DNA of 64,000 nt from Acanthornis magna (taxonomy: Eukaryota; Chordata; Aves; Passeriformes; Acanthizidae), in the NCBI GenBank assembly GCA_036785705.1, contig JAWUZG010000353.1:744001-808000 (forward strand), written 5' to 3'. Positions 50,406 to 62,400 of the stretch are shown one piece after another (the stretch's first letter is position 1; every line of letters begins with the position of its first letter). The translations under genes and the position numbers were made by a program. Under the pieces are notes generated by a model, which searched no databases, was not told the DNA's origin, and saw only the letters and a program-made list of their open reading frames with translations.

Positions 50406-51113
50406 CACAGCAAGGGCCTGGAATTGGCTGTCACCGAGGCAAGGCCACTGCAGTGCAGTTTTTGGGTTCCATGTGCACACCACACACTTGCACTGAAATA
50501 GAGGCAGCAGCTGAGCTCTCCCCTAACAGGGCAGCTGGGCTCTGATATTTCTGTTCCCAAGGAGCTCCAGCTCTGGACCAGCCATCTCCTGTCCCCCAAC
50601 ACTTGCAACCAAACAACAAAGCCTATGAGGTGAAACCTGAGCGGCCATTTTGGTTCCCATTTGTGCTTGAAGACAGCCCTTAAAAAGCAGCATGGTAAAT
50701 CCATTCCAGGGGATGAATGACAACTGGAACGTGAGCAGACAAAATTCTGTGGAATTAGTTTTTGTCAGAACATTTATGGCTTGAGTTGCGTTTGCATCTC
50801 AGCGAGGCAGGAAAGGGAACAGCATGCTGCAGCTCTGGAATGTCTTGCCTCATGCATGGCTGGGATTTGCAGCATTTAAGGAGTGCTTTTTAAAAGAAAT
50901 AATGTCAGGAGCACCTCCCCGAGCTGCTAATGCTCTGTGCCCCCTGGGCTGAGCAGGAGGGGCTGCTCACGGGTCTTACAGGCAGCTCACCACAACTCTG
51001 ATGCCTTGATGCCAGCGTGACCTGGACACACACGACAGTGTTGGGATAAGTTTCCTTCTGAAATTCAGTTCAAATTGAAATCACATTTTCAACAGAAAAA
51101 CATTTCAATAAAA

Positions 51114-51130
51114 TGAAACATTTTGTTTCA
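51114..51130. repeat. Palindromic TGAAAC-N5-GTTTCA in a GAAA/TTTC-rich block
   Basis: A perfect 6-bp inverted repeat sits in about 70 bases (51060-51130) composed almost wholly of AAATTGAAAT, ATTTTCAA and AAATGAAAC words. It might be the remnant of an ancient interspersed repeat, but I cannot name one. Confidence 0.4.
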
Positions 51131-53636
51131 GAGTGCTCTGTTTCAGCCTCGCTGTTAAGTGGGGCTAGAGGCGCACATGTGTGCAGAGATCCTGGATTGC
51201 ATTTTCTGTTTAACCTCAGCACTGCCACAGGAGCACATAGCCATGAACCATTCTAATGCTTTCAAATTAAAGCTTTTCAAAACTTCCATCCTGTCCTGCC
51301 CCCACCTCCAACTGATTGGTCTCTCCTGTGACTCCCTGTTTTTCCACCTCATAGGAACATGGGTTTTGCAATGTGACAACCACACTCCAGGGTTTTATAA
51401 ACCAGCCCATGCAGCAATATCAGAGTGAAATAATCTCAGCACATTTAACTCTTTGGGTGACCTGTGATAGCAAAAACATTCCCTGTCTATTATACTTGCT
51501 TACTGTACTTACTTCAGAGCCATTTCTTGTAGAAACAAACCTGAAATCTCATGCCCTGGAGCTCCCACCGAGCAATGCCTCAGTTAATAACACCCAGGTC
51601 AAGAGCACAGGAAAGTCTCATTAAATGGACTCTGCAGCTTCATAAAGCCTGTATTGACACCCCAGGGAGTGCCTTTAGCTGCCTGCAGACTCAGGGGCAC
51701 TGATCAGTGGCAGAGTCCTAATTATGCAGCCCAGAACAAAGTCACAGTTGAAAAAAATCCACTCTGAATTGCATTACATTAACACTGAATTACATTTCTT
51801 TTGAATTAAAAACAAAAACCAACAAACCCAACAAAAACAAGCCTTCAGTGAAAGGTTTTTTACTACAAGGCTGCAGTTCTTGATTGATTTTCTAACTTTC
51901 TCTATATTTAAAGGTCAAATCCATCCACTATTGTTTAACTTAAAGGTGCAAATTCCTTCAGTCTTTCAAAGTGCTACAGAAAAAAGCTGGGTTACCCTGC
52001 TGTAGCGAGGCCGTGCCAGTCCCTACCTCCTTTTGTCAACTGCAAAACCTCTCCAGGTTAAAAGACTGAAATTTCAGCTGACTCTGGTGGCTCCTACACC
52101 CTTTCAGCTGGAATTGTCAGACCAGCGGGGCTGTTTCTATCCAAAACAGCTGGCCTGCCCCCCACCTGACACCTCAGCCAACACCCCAAGCCATTTACTG
52201 CTCTCCCAGCCAAGAGCTGCCCGGGAAGAGCTGAGTTACACTGTCCCTGCAGTTTTCACCTCCCTTCCAGTTTTGAGTCTGAGAGCTTCCAGTGCAAGAG
52301 GTCATTAGTGGTTTTTCCTCTTATGGGAGCATTTAGAAAATGAACAAAGACTTATTTTAATTCCCACCCTGGCTTCTCTCCGAGATGCTCTTTCTGCATC
52401 ACAGAACTTGGCCCTGACTTCCTGCCCCCAAACACAGCCTTGGCAATTATTTCCTCTCTTGTACATTGCCTTTCCTGATACTGCTTGGTGTGCAACGCCT
52501 GGGCACACCTGTACATTCACAACACAACATTTAATACTTTCTTCCAGTTCTTCAAACTCCTAAGGCAGCAACAGGAGTAAATCGCTTTCTAAGAGCTCTC
52601 CAACTCCACAGCCATCGCTTGCTAGTTCTTGCTGCAGGGGCTTTCCCCTGCAGCAAACACTGCCCTCGGTACAGGTGGGAGCAGTTTTCACACCACCAAA
52701 GCCTGACTGGGGCAGCCTCACACCTGAAATCAGTGGTGTGCTGAGATTGATGACTGAAGAGGGAGGAGTAATTTATTTATTTAATCTTAAAATTGGTGGA
52801 AGCTGAGGACTCTCAGTTTCTATTGAATTTGCAGTCCTTGACCTTGTGTTGTTGCTGTTACAAGATGTTTAGCAGACAGTAAACTATAGATCTTGGTGCC
52901 TTCAGCTGTCAAAGGCCCATTAATGTCAGGAACATGAAACCACTTTTTAAACTGTCATCATTAACTATCAGGATCAAGTCAAATCCCTAAGTGTGAGTGC
53001 AGGACAGAGGCCAAATAATTAGGAATATCAGCAGAAGGAAAGGGGTGTTGCCCCCCAGAAGAGGCCTCTGTCTAATGTGAGTCAAGCAAGAGATGGATAA
53101 TGGCAAGTTCTGATAACTAAACATTATTTATAACCAAAATAGCTCAGTGAAACTCAGAATTGAAGGAGCCAGGTGTTAAACAGATGCCTAGGATACCTCC
53201 ATGAATGCTTCCAAGGATCGTATCCTCCTTAAATCTTAGTCCAAACAGTCCCAACCAAATCCAAGGGATGGAGAGAGGGTTTAAATCCACTCTGGGTTCT
53301 CCAGGGAACAGATTGCCTGACCCAAAGGGGCACAGGGCCACCAGCCCAGCCTCCCTCGGGGCCAGTGCAGTGCCACAGACTTCAGGACACTTCTCAGGAG
53401 CAAAGCCCTGCCCCAGGAGGTGCCAGAGCTGTGCAGGCTCTGGGGCTGTCACCCAGCACTGTGTGCCAGCAGCAGAGCTCACCTGGATGTCCCTGCTCAG
53501 GGATCAGCATGGCCTCAGCCCGGTGTGGGGAGGGAGCGATTCCTCCCACACAGGGACCTTCCAAAGCAAAGAAAAACACTATTGGAAAAGTACAGATGTT
53601 GAAAAATGATTTCAGAGGGGTAAGTTAGTAATTCCC

Positions 53637-54185
53637 TGTGCTGGTTTTGGCAGGGGCAGAGTTAATTTCCTTCCCGGTATCTATTCAGGGCTGTGTTTGG
53701 GTTTGTGCTGAACACAGAATTGATGACAAGGATGACCCTTTCCTGTGGGCAGGGTTTGCACAGTCAGGGCCTTTCTGGTCCTCACAGCATCCAACAGCGA
53801 GCGCTCAAGAAGCTGGGAGGGGACACAGGCAGGACAGCTGACCCCCCTGACCCAAGGGATATTCCATCCCACGTGGATTGTGCTTAGCAGCAAGGCTGGG
53901 GCAGAGGGAGATGCTCAGTGATGCCCTTTGTGTCCCCCCAGTCACCGTTCCATGAGATGGACCCTGCTCTCATGGAGGTGCCACACACCCCAGGGCAAGT
54001 GGGGAATGAATTCCTTGCTTTGCTTTCCTTGTGCATGCAGCTTTTACTTTCCCTGTTAAATTTATTGAACTTATTCAACCCAAGAATTTTCTCACTTTTA
54101 CTCTTCCAGTTCTTTCCCCAAGCCACTGAGGAAGAGGGTGAGAGGCTGCTGGGGCTGAGCTGCCAGCTGGGCTGAGACCACGGCA
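53637..54185 (+). mobile_element. Solo LTR, avian ERV type
   Basis: It begins TGTGCTGGTTTTGGCAGGGGCAGAGTTAATTT and ends TGCCAGCTGGGCTGAGACCACGGCA. In between are AGAAGCTGGGAGGGGACACAGGCAGGACAGCTGACC, GGGATATTCCATCCCACGTGG and TTTTCTCACTTTTACTCTTCC. This succession matches a widespread avian LTR family that I recognise but do not name. At 549 bp with no internal genes it is a solo LTR. No target-site duplication is visible, and the downstream half looks rearranged. Confidence 0.75.
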
Positions 54186-57100
54186 CTGTCCAGGCCAAGC
54201 CAAGAGACAAATCCATCAAACGCTTCCAGCTGAGCTGTGTCACCCCAGAGGTGTGCACAGAGCTGAGCACACAAACACCACACTGCCTCCAAGCCTTAAG
54301 AGCCCTCATTCCAGCCATTCCCCTGCTCTTTTGGAGTAGCTGCCAGTGGTCACATAGCCCAGGCCAGAGAACACCCTAAATTACCCTCAGGACAGCCTTG
54401 TCTTCGTTTAATTGGGTAAGACGTAAACTGGTGGGGAGCAGGATTAAAGTTCTGTCTGCAGCCCCTGATTTACACAGTGTTGTCCTCTTCCCTCTGAGAT
54501 AAACCCAGCCACTCTCAGCAGCTCCAGCAGGACCCAGCCAGTAACCCTCGGTCTGGGGGGTGCAGGGAGCAAAACCTCTGAATGAAAAATAGTTTTGGCC
54601 ATGCCCAGAGGGCCTGAGCGTCACACACAGTACTGGTTCTGCCTTGAACACTCAGCATCTGCATTCCATAATTTAATAAAACAAATGCTCTCCTCAACCA
54701 CAACAGCTCCTGTGTCTGGCCCAGTTCTGACAGATAAATGGAAATCAGTGCATTCTTCCAACAAGCAGAAGCCCTTTGTGTCCCCTGCCTGGCACACGGC
54801 CCTGCCACAGCACCCTGGGGGTGAGCAGGACATAGCCCTGTGTTCCCCCTCAAAGGATATTCCTGTCCTTGCCTGCAGCAGTTGGGGTCTGTGAGGGGCT
54901 GCAGCTCCCAAACCCCCAGGGGATGTGACTAACTGGGGTAGGTGTGATTTATCACCTCCAAGCAGTGGGTGCAATACCCTGGTGGCTATTTTCTCCTCCT
55001 GACACACAGATATATCCTCTGATACTTCAGCAGCTTGAGGGCACCTGGCATTGCCCAGCCAGGTTCTCCCACTAGGCTTTAGAGCCACCAAAACCAGCAG
55101 CAAAGCCAAGATGGTGAAAAGCACACACCAAAAGCTCTGCTCCTGAGGAACTCACACGAGAGTGGGGGACGGAGTCTCATTCACCAGAACAAGAAGCTCT
55201 CCACTCACCTGGTTCTACCTTTTTTCTCTCTTTCCCTCTTCTCTGGCTGCACTCTGCAAACTGAGCAGTCCCACACAATTCCAGGCAATGCCTTTTGTCA
55301 CCTCCAGAAGACAACAACTCCACCTTTGACTAAAGGCCACCCCTGCACAAGCTCAGAGCACACAGACAGACTCTCCATTTGGAGTTCCAGCCATTGGCCA
55401 GGAAAATTCCAGCCTGACACTCATCACCAGGGATGTAGAAGGGCCTCCCATGTGTAATCAACTCTTGCCTCTGAAAACTCATATTGAAAATCCTGAGGAA
55501 GAAAAACAAGATAAAATTCCCAAGGTCTCCTACGGACTGTTTCATCCCTCAGGCTTGAAAAGAACTGGGCCAACTAAGAAGAATTTTCATTCCTTTTTTA
55601 AAAATTGAGTTTGTGCTCCACCTGAACCAGCTGAGACCACTTTGATGTACTGCAAATCTTCCCAAAATGTACTTTCAAATGAAAACGCTGAAAGATCCTT
55701 TGCAACAAATGCATCTTTACAAGTGTCTCTCACACCTTTTGTTTTCTCTTGCTAAATGAAAAATCAATTACTTTCCAACAGTGAGAACTGCAGTGAGGTA
55801 CCAGGAAAGCCTGGAGACTCATTTTAAAAATTAAAATTTAAGCATGTCTGGTAGTTTGATATCGGGTATCAAAAGAACCCAAACCCCACCCAGGGTTTGG
55901 AGAGGTCTGAGTTGATGTTGACAGATGTGACAAGTGTAACTCAATGCTGAGTGAAAGTGAGAGGTTTCAAAAAAAGTTCAAGTGTCCCTTGGATTAAGAA
56001 TGAGGTGTAATCACTCATTCCATGTTCCTTCATCCCTGGCCTTTGCACATTTTCTCCCCCTTGAAATGTTGTAGCAGATTTTACACCTGAAGGGGGAAAA
56101 ATTGCAATTAACCCCTTCAGTTTGGCCCTGTGGGAGTGAGTTCATCCTGCAGAGTTCTGTGTGTCCTGCACGGTCACAGAGACACTTCCCAAGGGAATCA
56201 GTGCACTGAGCACCTTCTGCCACGCACTCAGAGTTTGAGTCTGCAAAAGGCACTCTGAACTGGCAGCCTCACAAAAATGTCAGCACTGTGCAAGACAAAA
56301 AGCCCCAGGATCCCATTTACTGCAGCTGGCTCTTGGTGTTAGAAAACACAATGTGAGCACAGGACTTGGTGCTCTTCCCTCCTGGCTGTCCCCAGAGCTC
56401 CCCTGGGGCACTCGGCTGCAGTGGTGACACTGTGATGAGCTTCTAGAAAAGGCCAAGGCTTTGAACCCTTGTTCCGTTCCAAAAAGTGACCCATTTGTCA
56501 AAGATGAGAAGTGTTTTTCTTCTGGAGTTTTCACTGCTCAATAAACTGACGTTTATTTTGCTGCCTCATTCCTAGGAGTTTTTGGATATTAACGGAAGGT
56601 CAGGAGCTCTGCTGATATAAAATAGCTTTGCCTTATTAACCTATTAGAAACTTTCCGAATCTCCCTACCATGAAAACCTACACTAAAATTTTTGTCAGCT
56701 AGGGTGATGAGAAGGTTTATTATCTGTTTAGGTTCTCTCTGTCCTAATCTTCAGTTATCTACATTCACAATTTAGGAGTCAAAGTCCAGCTGACTTTTCT
56801 GACTATTCATTTTTGGTCTTTGCTTGCCAGCAAAGCAGCTGTCTGCTTCAGCTATGCTCTTAATTGAATTTTTGCTTCCCTGGATTACCTCCAGAGAGTT
56901 CTTGAAAACGGATAGTTGATAGACAATGACAGCTATTGCTTACAGGGAAAATGGGATCTGTGCAGATTATTTACATGTTGCATAGGAAGGTTTTGCTGTG
57001 GAGCTGCATCAGAATATAAATGGCAAAGCTTTCCAGGCCATCGAGCCACTTGCTTTGTTCCTTTTCCACTAAACATCCATTCCTGGGGAGCAAATGGGAT

Positions 57101-58990
57101 TGGGGCTCAAGGCATTGGCACTGAGGTGAGAGCGGCACTGCTGCCACTGGGGAAGCTTTTGGAGAGGCCATTCCAGACCTCCCTGCAAACCTGATCATTT
57201 CAGAAACTCAACACCGAGAGGAACCCAAAGCACTGATTGTTGGTTTGCACACAAGGAAGAAAATCTTTGTTTTTTCCCTGTGTGTTACCATCACTTCATT
57301 TCCCAGCTCTCATTCTCCCACTTCAGAGGCAGATGGTCCAACAGACCCAGACTCCAGGTCTGAAGTCAATTAAACAATTTGGTGCACATTTTGTATAGGG
57401 GTATTTCCAGGACTGGAGCCCTTGTAACCTTAATTAAAGAGAGCATTGTAATCTCAGTAAACAGTTTTATCTTTAAAAAGAATTTGAAAACATAAAACAC
57501 AACTACAAAGACAAAATGTGTGTTTGCCCAGGAGGAATGTCCTCGATTAGTGAAGCCTGAGATATAATTTTCAGAGCAGCCACCGAATGTCTCTGCATCT
57601 GGCTTTAGATGCAGGATCTGGGTTTGAGTTCTGGCTGCACTGCAAATCCACGTTCCCATCTGAAGGCATCAGAGTGACAGGCAGTGCCATCAAACACAGG
57701 CATTTTCAAAAGTTCATTTACAGCTATTAAATAATAGAAGATAAACACGTGTTCCATCTTCTATAACCTACAAATAATAATTCCATCCCCAGAAGAAAGC
57801 ATTTGAGGAAGGAATAATTTTTCTCTAAGAATTGTTTCCCAGGTCTTGCCTCATGTGAGTAAAACACAGCAAACTCCTATGTGCTGACAAAAGGCAAATA
57901 CATTTCTGCCAGTGATCAATGAACTAGAACTAAGACTTGACTAATAAAATAAATTCCCTTCTTTTAAGACATAAGGAAATCTTTGTCAATTATGGAATAT
58001 AACCTCTCACGTTAGCTCTGGAAACTCTCTCCATACAGTCTTGTCCTTGTTGAACAAGGATCACGTTTAAGTGACACAAAAGCCTTTTCTCAGCCTTTGT
58101 GGGTCACAGAACACTTCTGGTAACTCAATGTTGTACAGCTTGGCCTTCCCCTTGTTCTGCACAGAAACCCAGTGGCCTTTGCTGCACAGGGATAAAATCA
58201 GATTTTTAAGTCTTTCTGGCAACACTACTCCGGCTTCCCAAAAATTACTTTAAGTCAGTTCACAGAAAAATTAAAGCAGTGCCTCACCCAAGGCCTGTAC
58301 AATGATAGGTCTGCTCACAGATGGATAAAGCTGAATACACTGAAGCATGAATGACTGCTCTGAATTCCAAATGAATTCCTTCACTACCCCCTTCAGCACG
58401 ACTTATTCCATGCCCTGTTCCCAGCAGCCAGCATTCAGCAGAAGCAGCATCTTCAGCAATCCTGGGAATTATAAATTTCATCATCCTGATTGCAGCAGAG
58501 CCTGAGTGCAGCAATTCCCCGCTGACAGTGAGGCTGCAGCCACAAACCATCTACTCTAGGGGAGGATTTGGCACATTTTTCCCTGTGCTGGTTTCCATGC
58601 AAAGGGGCTGATCACAGCTGCCACAATCGCTGTAGAGGAATCAGAGCAGGTCAGGAAGGAAGCAGAGCTGCTCCTTGCTCCCTGGGCAGTGGCCAGGCAC
58701 ACACAGACACCTCCAGGCCACTGACAGTCCAGCTCTGGTCCCTGTCCCACAGCAGATGTCCCACAAGAGCCTGAGGCTTTCATTGAAGGCTCAAGGGCTT
58801 TGTCACATTTTGGCACACGAGGTACACAAAATGTCACATTACCACATGTTCTAACTCACCTTAAGCAGGGGAACAGGTCCTTCAGACCAGGCTTTTCCAA
58901 CTTGGCAGCCCTGTTACTGATGTAACACTCACCTATTGTAAAGCCCCACCATCCCACAGAAGCATTTTAGGCACAGGAATAAAAACTTAC

Positions 58991-59069
58991 ACAGTGTGTG
59001 CTGGAGATGATGACAGAGCTGGAGATGAAGCTCAGCCCATCGTTCATACTGACTTGAAGAGCTGCTTCC
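58991..59069 (-). CDS. ANTXR1: ANTXR1 exon B: end of Ig-like domain and membrane-proximal stalk
   Basis: This 79-nt exon follows a TTCTTTTCAG acceptor and ends at a GTAAGT donor. Its first base completes the Met codon split in exon A (phase 2 intron), then 26 codons follow, beginning [18 protein letters not shown] and ending with THC. The final Cys lies immediately before the transmembrane exon and presumably pairs within the Ig-like domain or stalk; that is inference. The Ser-rich strand with hydrophobic residues (SFISSSVII) looks like the last beta strand of the Ig-like fold. From this exon on, every junction in the window is phase 0. The next exon is 16.4 kb away across a repeat-rich intron. 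Confidence 0.93.
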
Positions 59070-59355
59070 CTGAAAAGAACAACCAGACCCAAGAAAAAAA
59101 GTCAGGGCAGCTCATCGACAGCCCCCTCTGTCTGACACCATCCTGGCCCTGGGCTGCTGATGCTCAGAAAAACCTCTGTTCAGATAATTCCCACTGGTGA
59201 TGCCCTGGCCCTGTGCTCCAGTGCACAGCTGCCAATGAACACGATGGGCACGAGAGAATGCCAGGGTGGGACCAAACGGGAACAACAGAGCACAGGGAGG
59301 TGACCCAGACCCACCCATCCCCAGGCAAAGTGAATATTGGATAGGAAAAACATAC

Positions 59356-59425
59356 ATGCCAACTTCTCTGAGCACAGGTGCTGGGCACAGCAGGTAGGTG
59401 TCCTCCACTACGAAAGGCTTCTCAT
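59356..59425 (-). CDS. ANTXR1: ANTXR1 exon A: part of extracellular Ig-like domain
   Basis: This 70-nt exon has a polypyrimidine tract and AG acceptor just above 59425 and a GTATGT donor just below 59356. It opens with the last two bases of a split codon (xAT), then encodes 22 residues beginning [16 protein letters not shown], and ends with AT, the first two bases of a Met codon completed by the next exon. The single Cys and the [10 protein letters not shown] core are typical of the family's extracellular Ig-like domain (Anth_Ig), which lies between the VWA domain and the membrane. The 286-bp intron to the next exon is the shortest in the window. The upstream partner exon was not found between here and base 64000. 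No frameshift or stop is visible. Confidence 0.93.
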
Positions 59426-62400
59426 CTGGAAAAGAGAAATTGTAGGATTTACTACCAGCTGGTAATCCAGGAATTAAAGAACATGTTTAAATAATGATTT
59501 TCCTCACTCTTGACACATAACCAAGATCAAACATAGAGAGCTTCCTCACATGTCTGAGCCACAGCACAGCTGAAGGTGTGGAGCTTTTTGGAAGGTCAGA
59601 ATACAGAATCACAGCCACTCTGTGCAGGAGCCCAGGCAGAGTTGCAACAGGTTAGATATAAGTGGAGATATCCAACTTGAGAAAATTGTGTATTATGGAA
59701 AATTTTGCATTTAAAGGCAGAAGCATCTGACCTAAATTAAACCTTCCAGCCTGAATTACACTGGTTTTAAAATGGAGCGAGAGAAACTATCAACAGGCAA
59801 TTCCTTGGGAAAGATGAACATTGACTAATATTCCTCTTCTGTAGACTCAAGTCAGAACTTTGTACCACCACTGGTGACCAGACAGTGGGGGATCCTGAGG
59901 AACTTCCCAAAACATCCCCACAGGAGGGGCTGATTCTGCTGCATCAGGAATCTTCCCACCAGCTGCACCCAGAACAGCTCCAGGGCCTTCACAGGGATGC
60001 TTGAGACCTGAAAGGAGCTATTCCCAAATCTTGCCAGCACCCTGAAGTTTTCCAGTTTAATGTTTCATTCTGTTCAAAATCCCCTCTGCTCCTTACAGAT
60101 TCCTTCCCGACGGCCTCTCAAAATTGTAGGTTTCAAACTTCATTTTCAATCTTCTCTTTACACACTGAGGTGGATGAGACGTTTGTTCTCTGGGGCCGCT
60201 TTGGGACAGGAGCACATTTCATCCCCACCTTGCTTTGGGACAGGAGCACATTTCATCCCCACCTTGCTGAGCCATTTGGCACAGGCACAGTAAATCCAGG
60301 ATCTCTGACCTTCTAAAGCCTTTACCCAATGTCATCATGCCCTTCCTTCATTCCCAGGGTGCACAGAGCACGGCACAGGTGAGCAAGGTCACACTGTCAG
60401 TGCCTCACTGGCAGACCAGGAATGGGAAGGAGTGAGGAAAAAAGTTTAACCAAATCATTTAGCACTGGAATGAAGAGCTGAACTGTTCTGGCTGTCTGGT
60501 CTTTTGTTTTTGAGGAAATTTGTGCATGTTACAATTCCATTTCAGGTGCCAGTGGAGAAAAGAAAAGCCATGAATAGACACAAGCTAAAGAGAGTGTGGC
60601 AACCTTCTCCAAAGTATGTTCTGCATCAGCTTTGAGCCTTGTTCCTCCTTCCCTGGGCTGCTGAGTTTGCTCACGTGGATGGTGGGCAATGATGCTCAGG
60701 GCGCTCTTGATCCTCCTCTGTTCTCAGCTTTCACAAGCAGGGTCACACAGCACATTTTATTGCATTTATGAGTCATAAAGAGGTACTGACTACAAGAATC
60801 TATCCCATCACACAGGAGCAGGACTCACCAAGCCAAGCATTCCTTCCCAGACATTCCTAGAAAAGGTTTCCACTGGGTACAAAACTCTAGAAAGCAGTAG
60901 CATTGCTCTGGTAATTCCTGTCACACATTGGAATCCCTTTTTCATTCTGGTGTATTTCTTTGCTTTGGAAGCAATATAAAAGGATATTTCCTCAGGCAGG
61001 TTAGGAACTGTTTATTTTTTACACTCCATTAAAAAAGGAAAAAGAGAAAAAAAAGAAATGGTAATGAAAAGTTCTAACCTTCCCTGAAGTTCTCCTTATG
61101 TTTCCAGCTTCCAGCAAATCCCATGCCTACATACACACACTTGAATTTCTGGGTTATCCACAGCAGTTATTTTGTCAAGGACTGTTTGACACAGGCCAAC
61201 AGCTGAACAAGGAACATTTTAGGCAGCCTTGCAGTTTCCACAGACTGGCTCTGCTTCACCATGGCTCACCTCTGGAGAGCTCCTGGGATCCCTCAGGATT
61301 CCTGCTCCAGCTGTTGGCCTGGGAAGTGCCATATTAGTGCTGTTTGCCCACAGCCTCAGTGCAAGGGCTTACAGGAACGTTTCTGCTCCGTTGTGCACCA
61401 GGAGCAGATGATTTTAGCACAGGATATTCCCTGCTGGCCCCATCCTCCAGATGCTGATTTCCCCTTAGAGGGGAGGCAGAACACAGGCACTGAAAGGGCA
61501 CAGTGCAGAGATCCCAGGCACACCCCTCACTGCCATTGCCTGCAGCCCAGCTCTGGGCTGATGGGGAGCTTGCAGCACACACAGCCCCTCGGTTTTGCGA
61601 AGGAGTTACCAAACCAAGCAGTAATTCCCACTCTGCACAAGGCAGAGGCACAGTGGTGGCACATCTGGTCCCACAGGGCTGTTCTCACCCTGATTTATGA
61701 AGATATCATTAACTCCCATAAATTTATGACATTGCCTTAGCACACACATGCCAAGAAAATGAAGATCAGTGTCTTGTTTTCTCCTTTGCTAACTCTGGCA
61801 GCCAAGGCCAAAGGCTTCTCTGTGCCAGCATTCACTAAAACAAAAGCTGCTTCATCTTGCAAGGCCTTTTGCTTAGATCTCATTAGGTTTTTGTTTCTCT
61901 TTCTCTCCCTTCCCACTCTCAAGTCCCATCAGTCCATGCCTCTCTAGAAAGTTTATCAGCCCTGGAGTCCCTCGGGGGAGCTCCTGGCTGGCCAGGCTGG
62001 CTGCAGGCAGAGATTAGTTTGTTTGGAGAATGTTTGTGTTTGACCGCAAAAATGAGTGACTATTTTCCTCTGCTCTAAACAAAAGAAGATCCATTTGGTT
62101 TGCATAACTCTGGCCCATCTGACTCCTTCCTGGAAAACTTACATAGGGAAAGCAAACAAAACAACGATTTTCATCTGCTCTCACATCGGACCTGCGGGAT
62201 GCATTGGAGAGAGTGGCGCTTTCCTGCTCTGCTGCAGGACAAATTTGCTGTATCCCAGTGCAGTGAGGGATGGGCTGAACTCTCCCCAACTCCACATCTT
62301 GTGCCAGAGTCTGGATTTTGTGGTTTGGACTGCTGTCAGCTGACGGTGGTGGTGGAAGGGCTGGGAAGGGAGGGCGGAGCGCTGGGCTCATTGCTGAGTT

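Noticed and set aside
57621..57631. GGTTTGAGTTC as a tRNA B box
   Set aside because: No matching A box or cloverleaf could be drawn around it.
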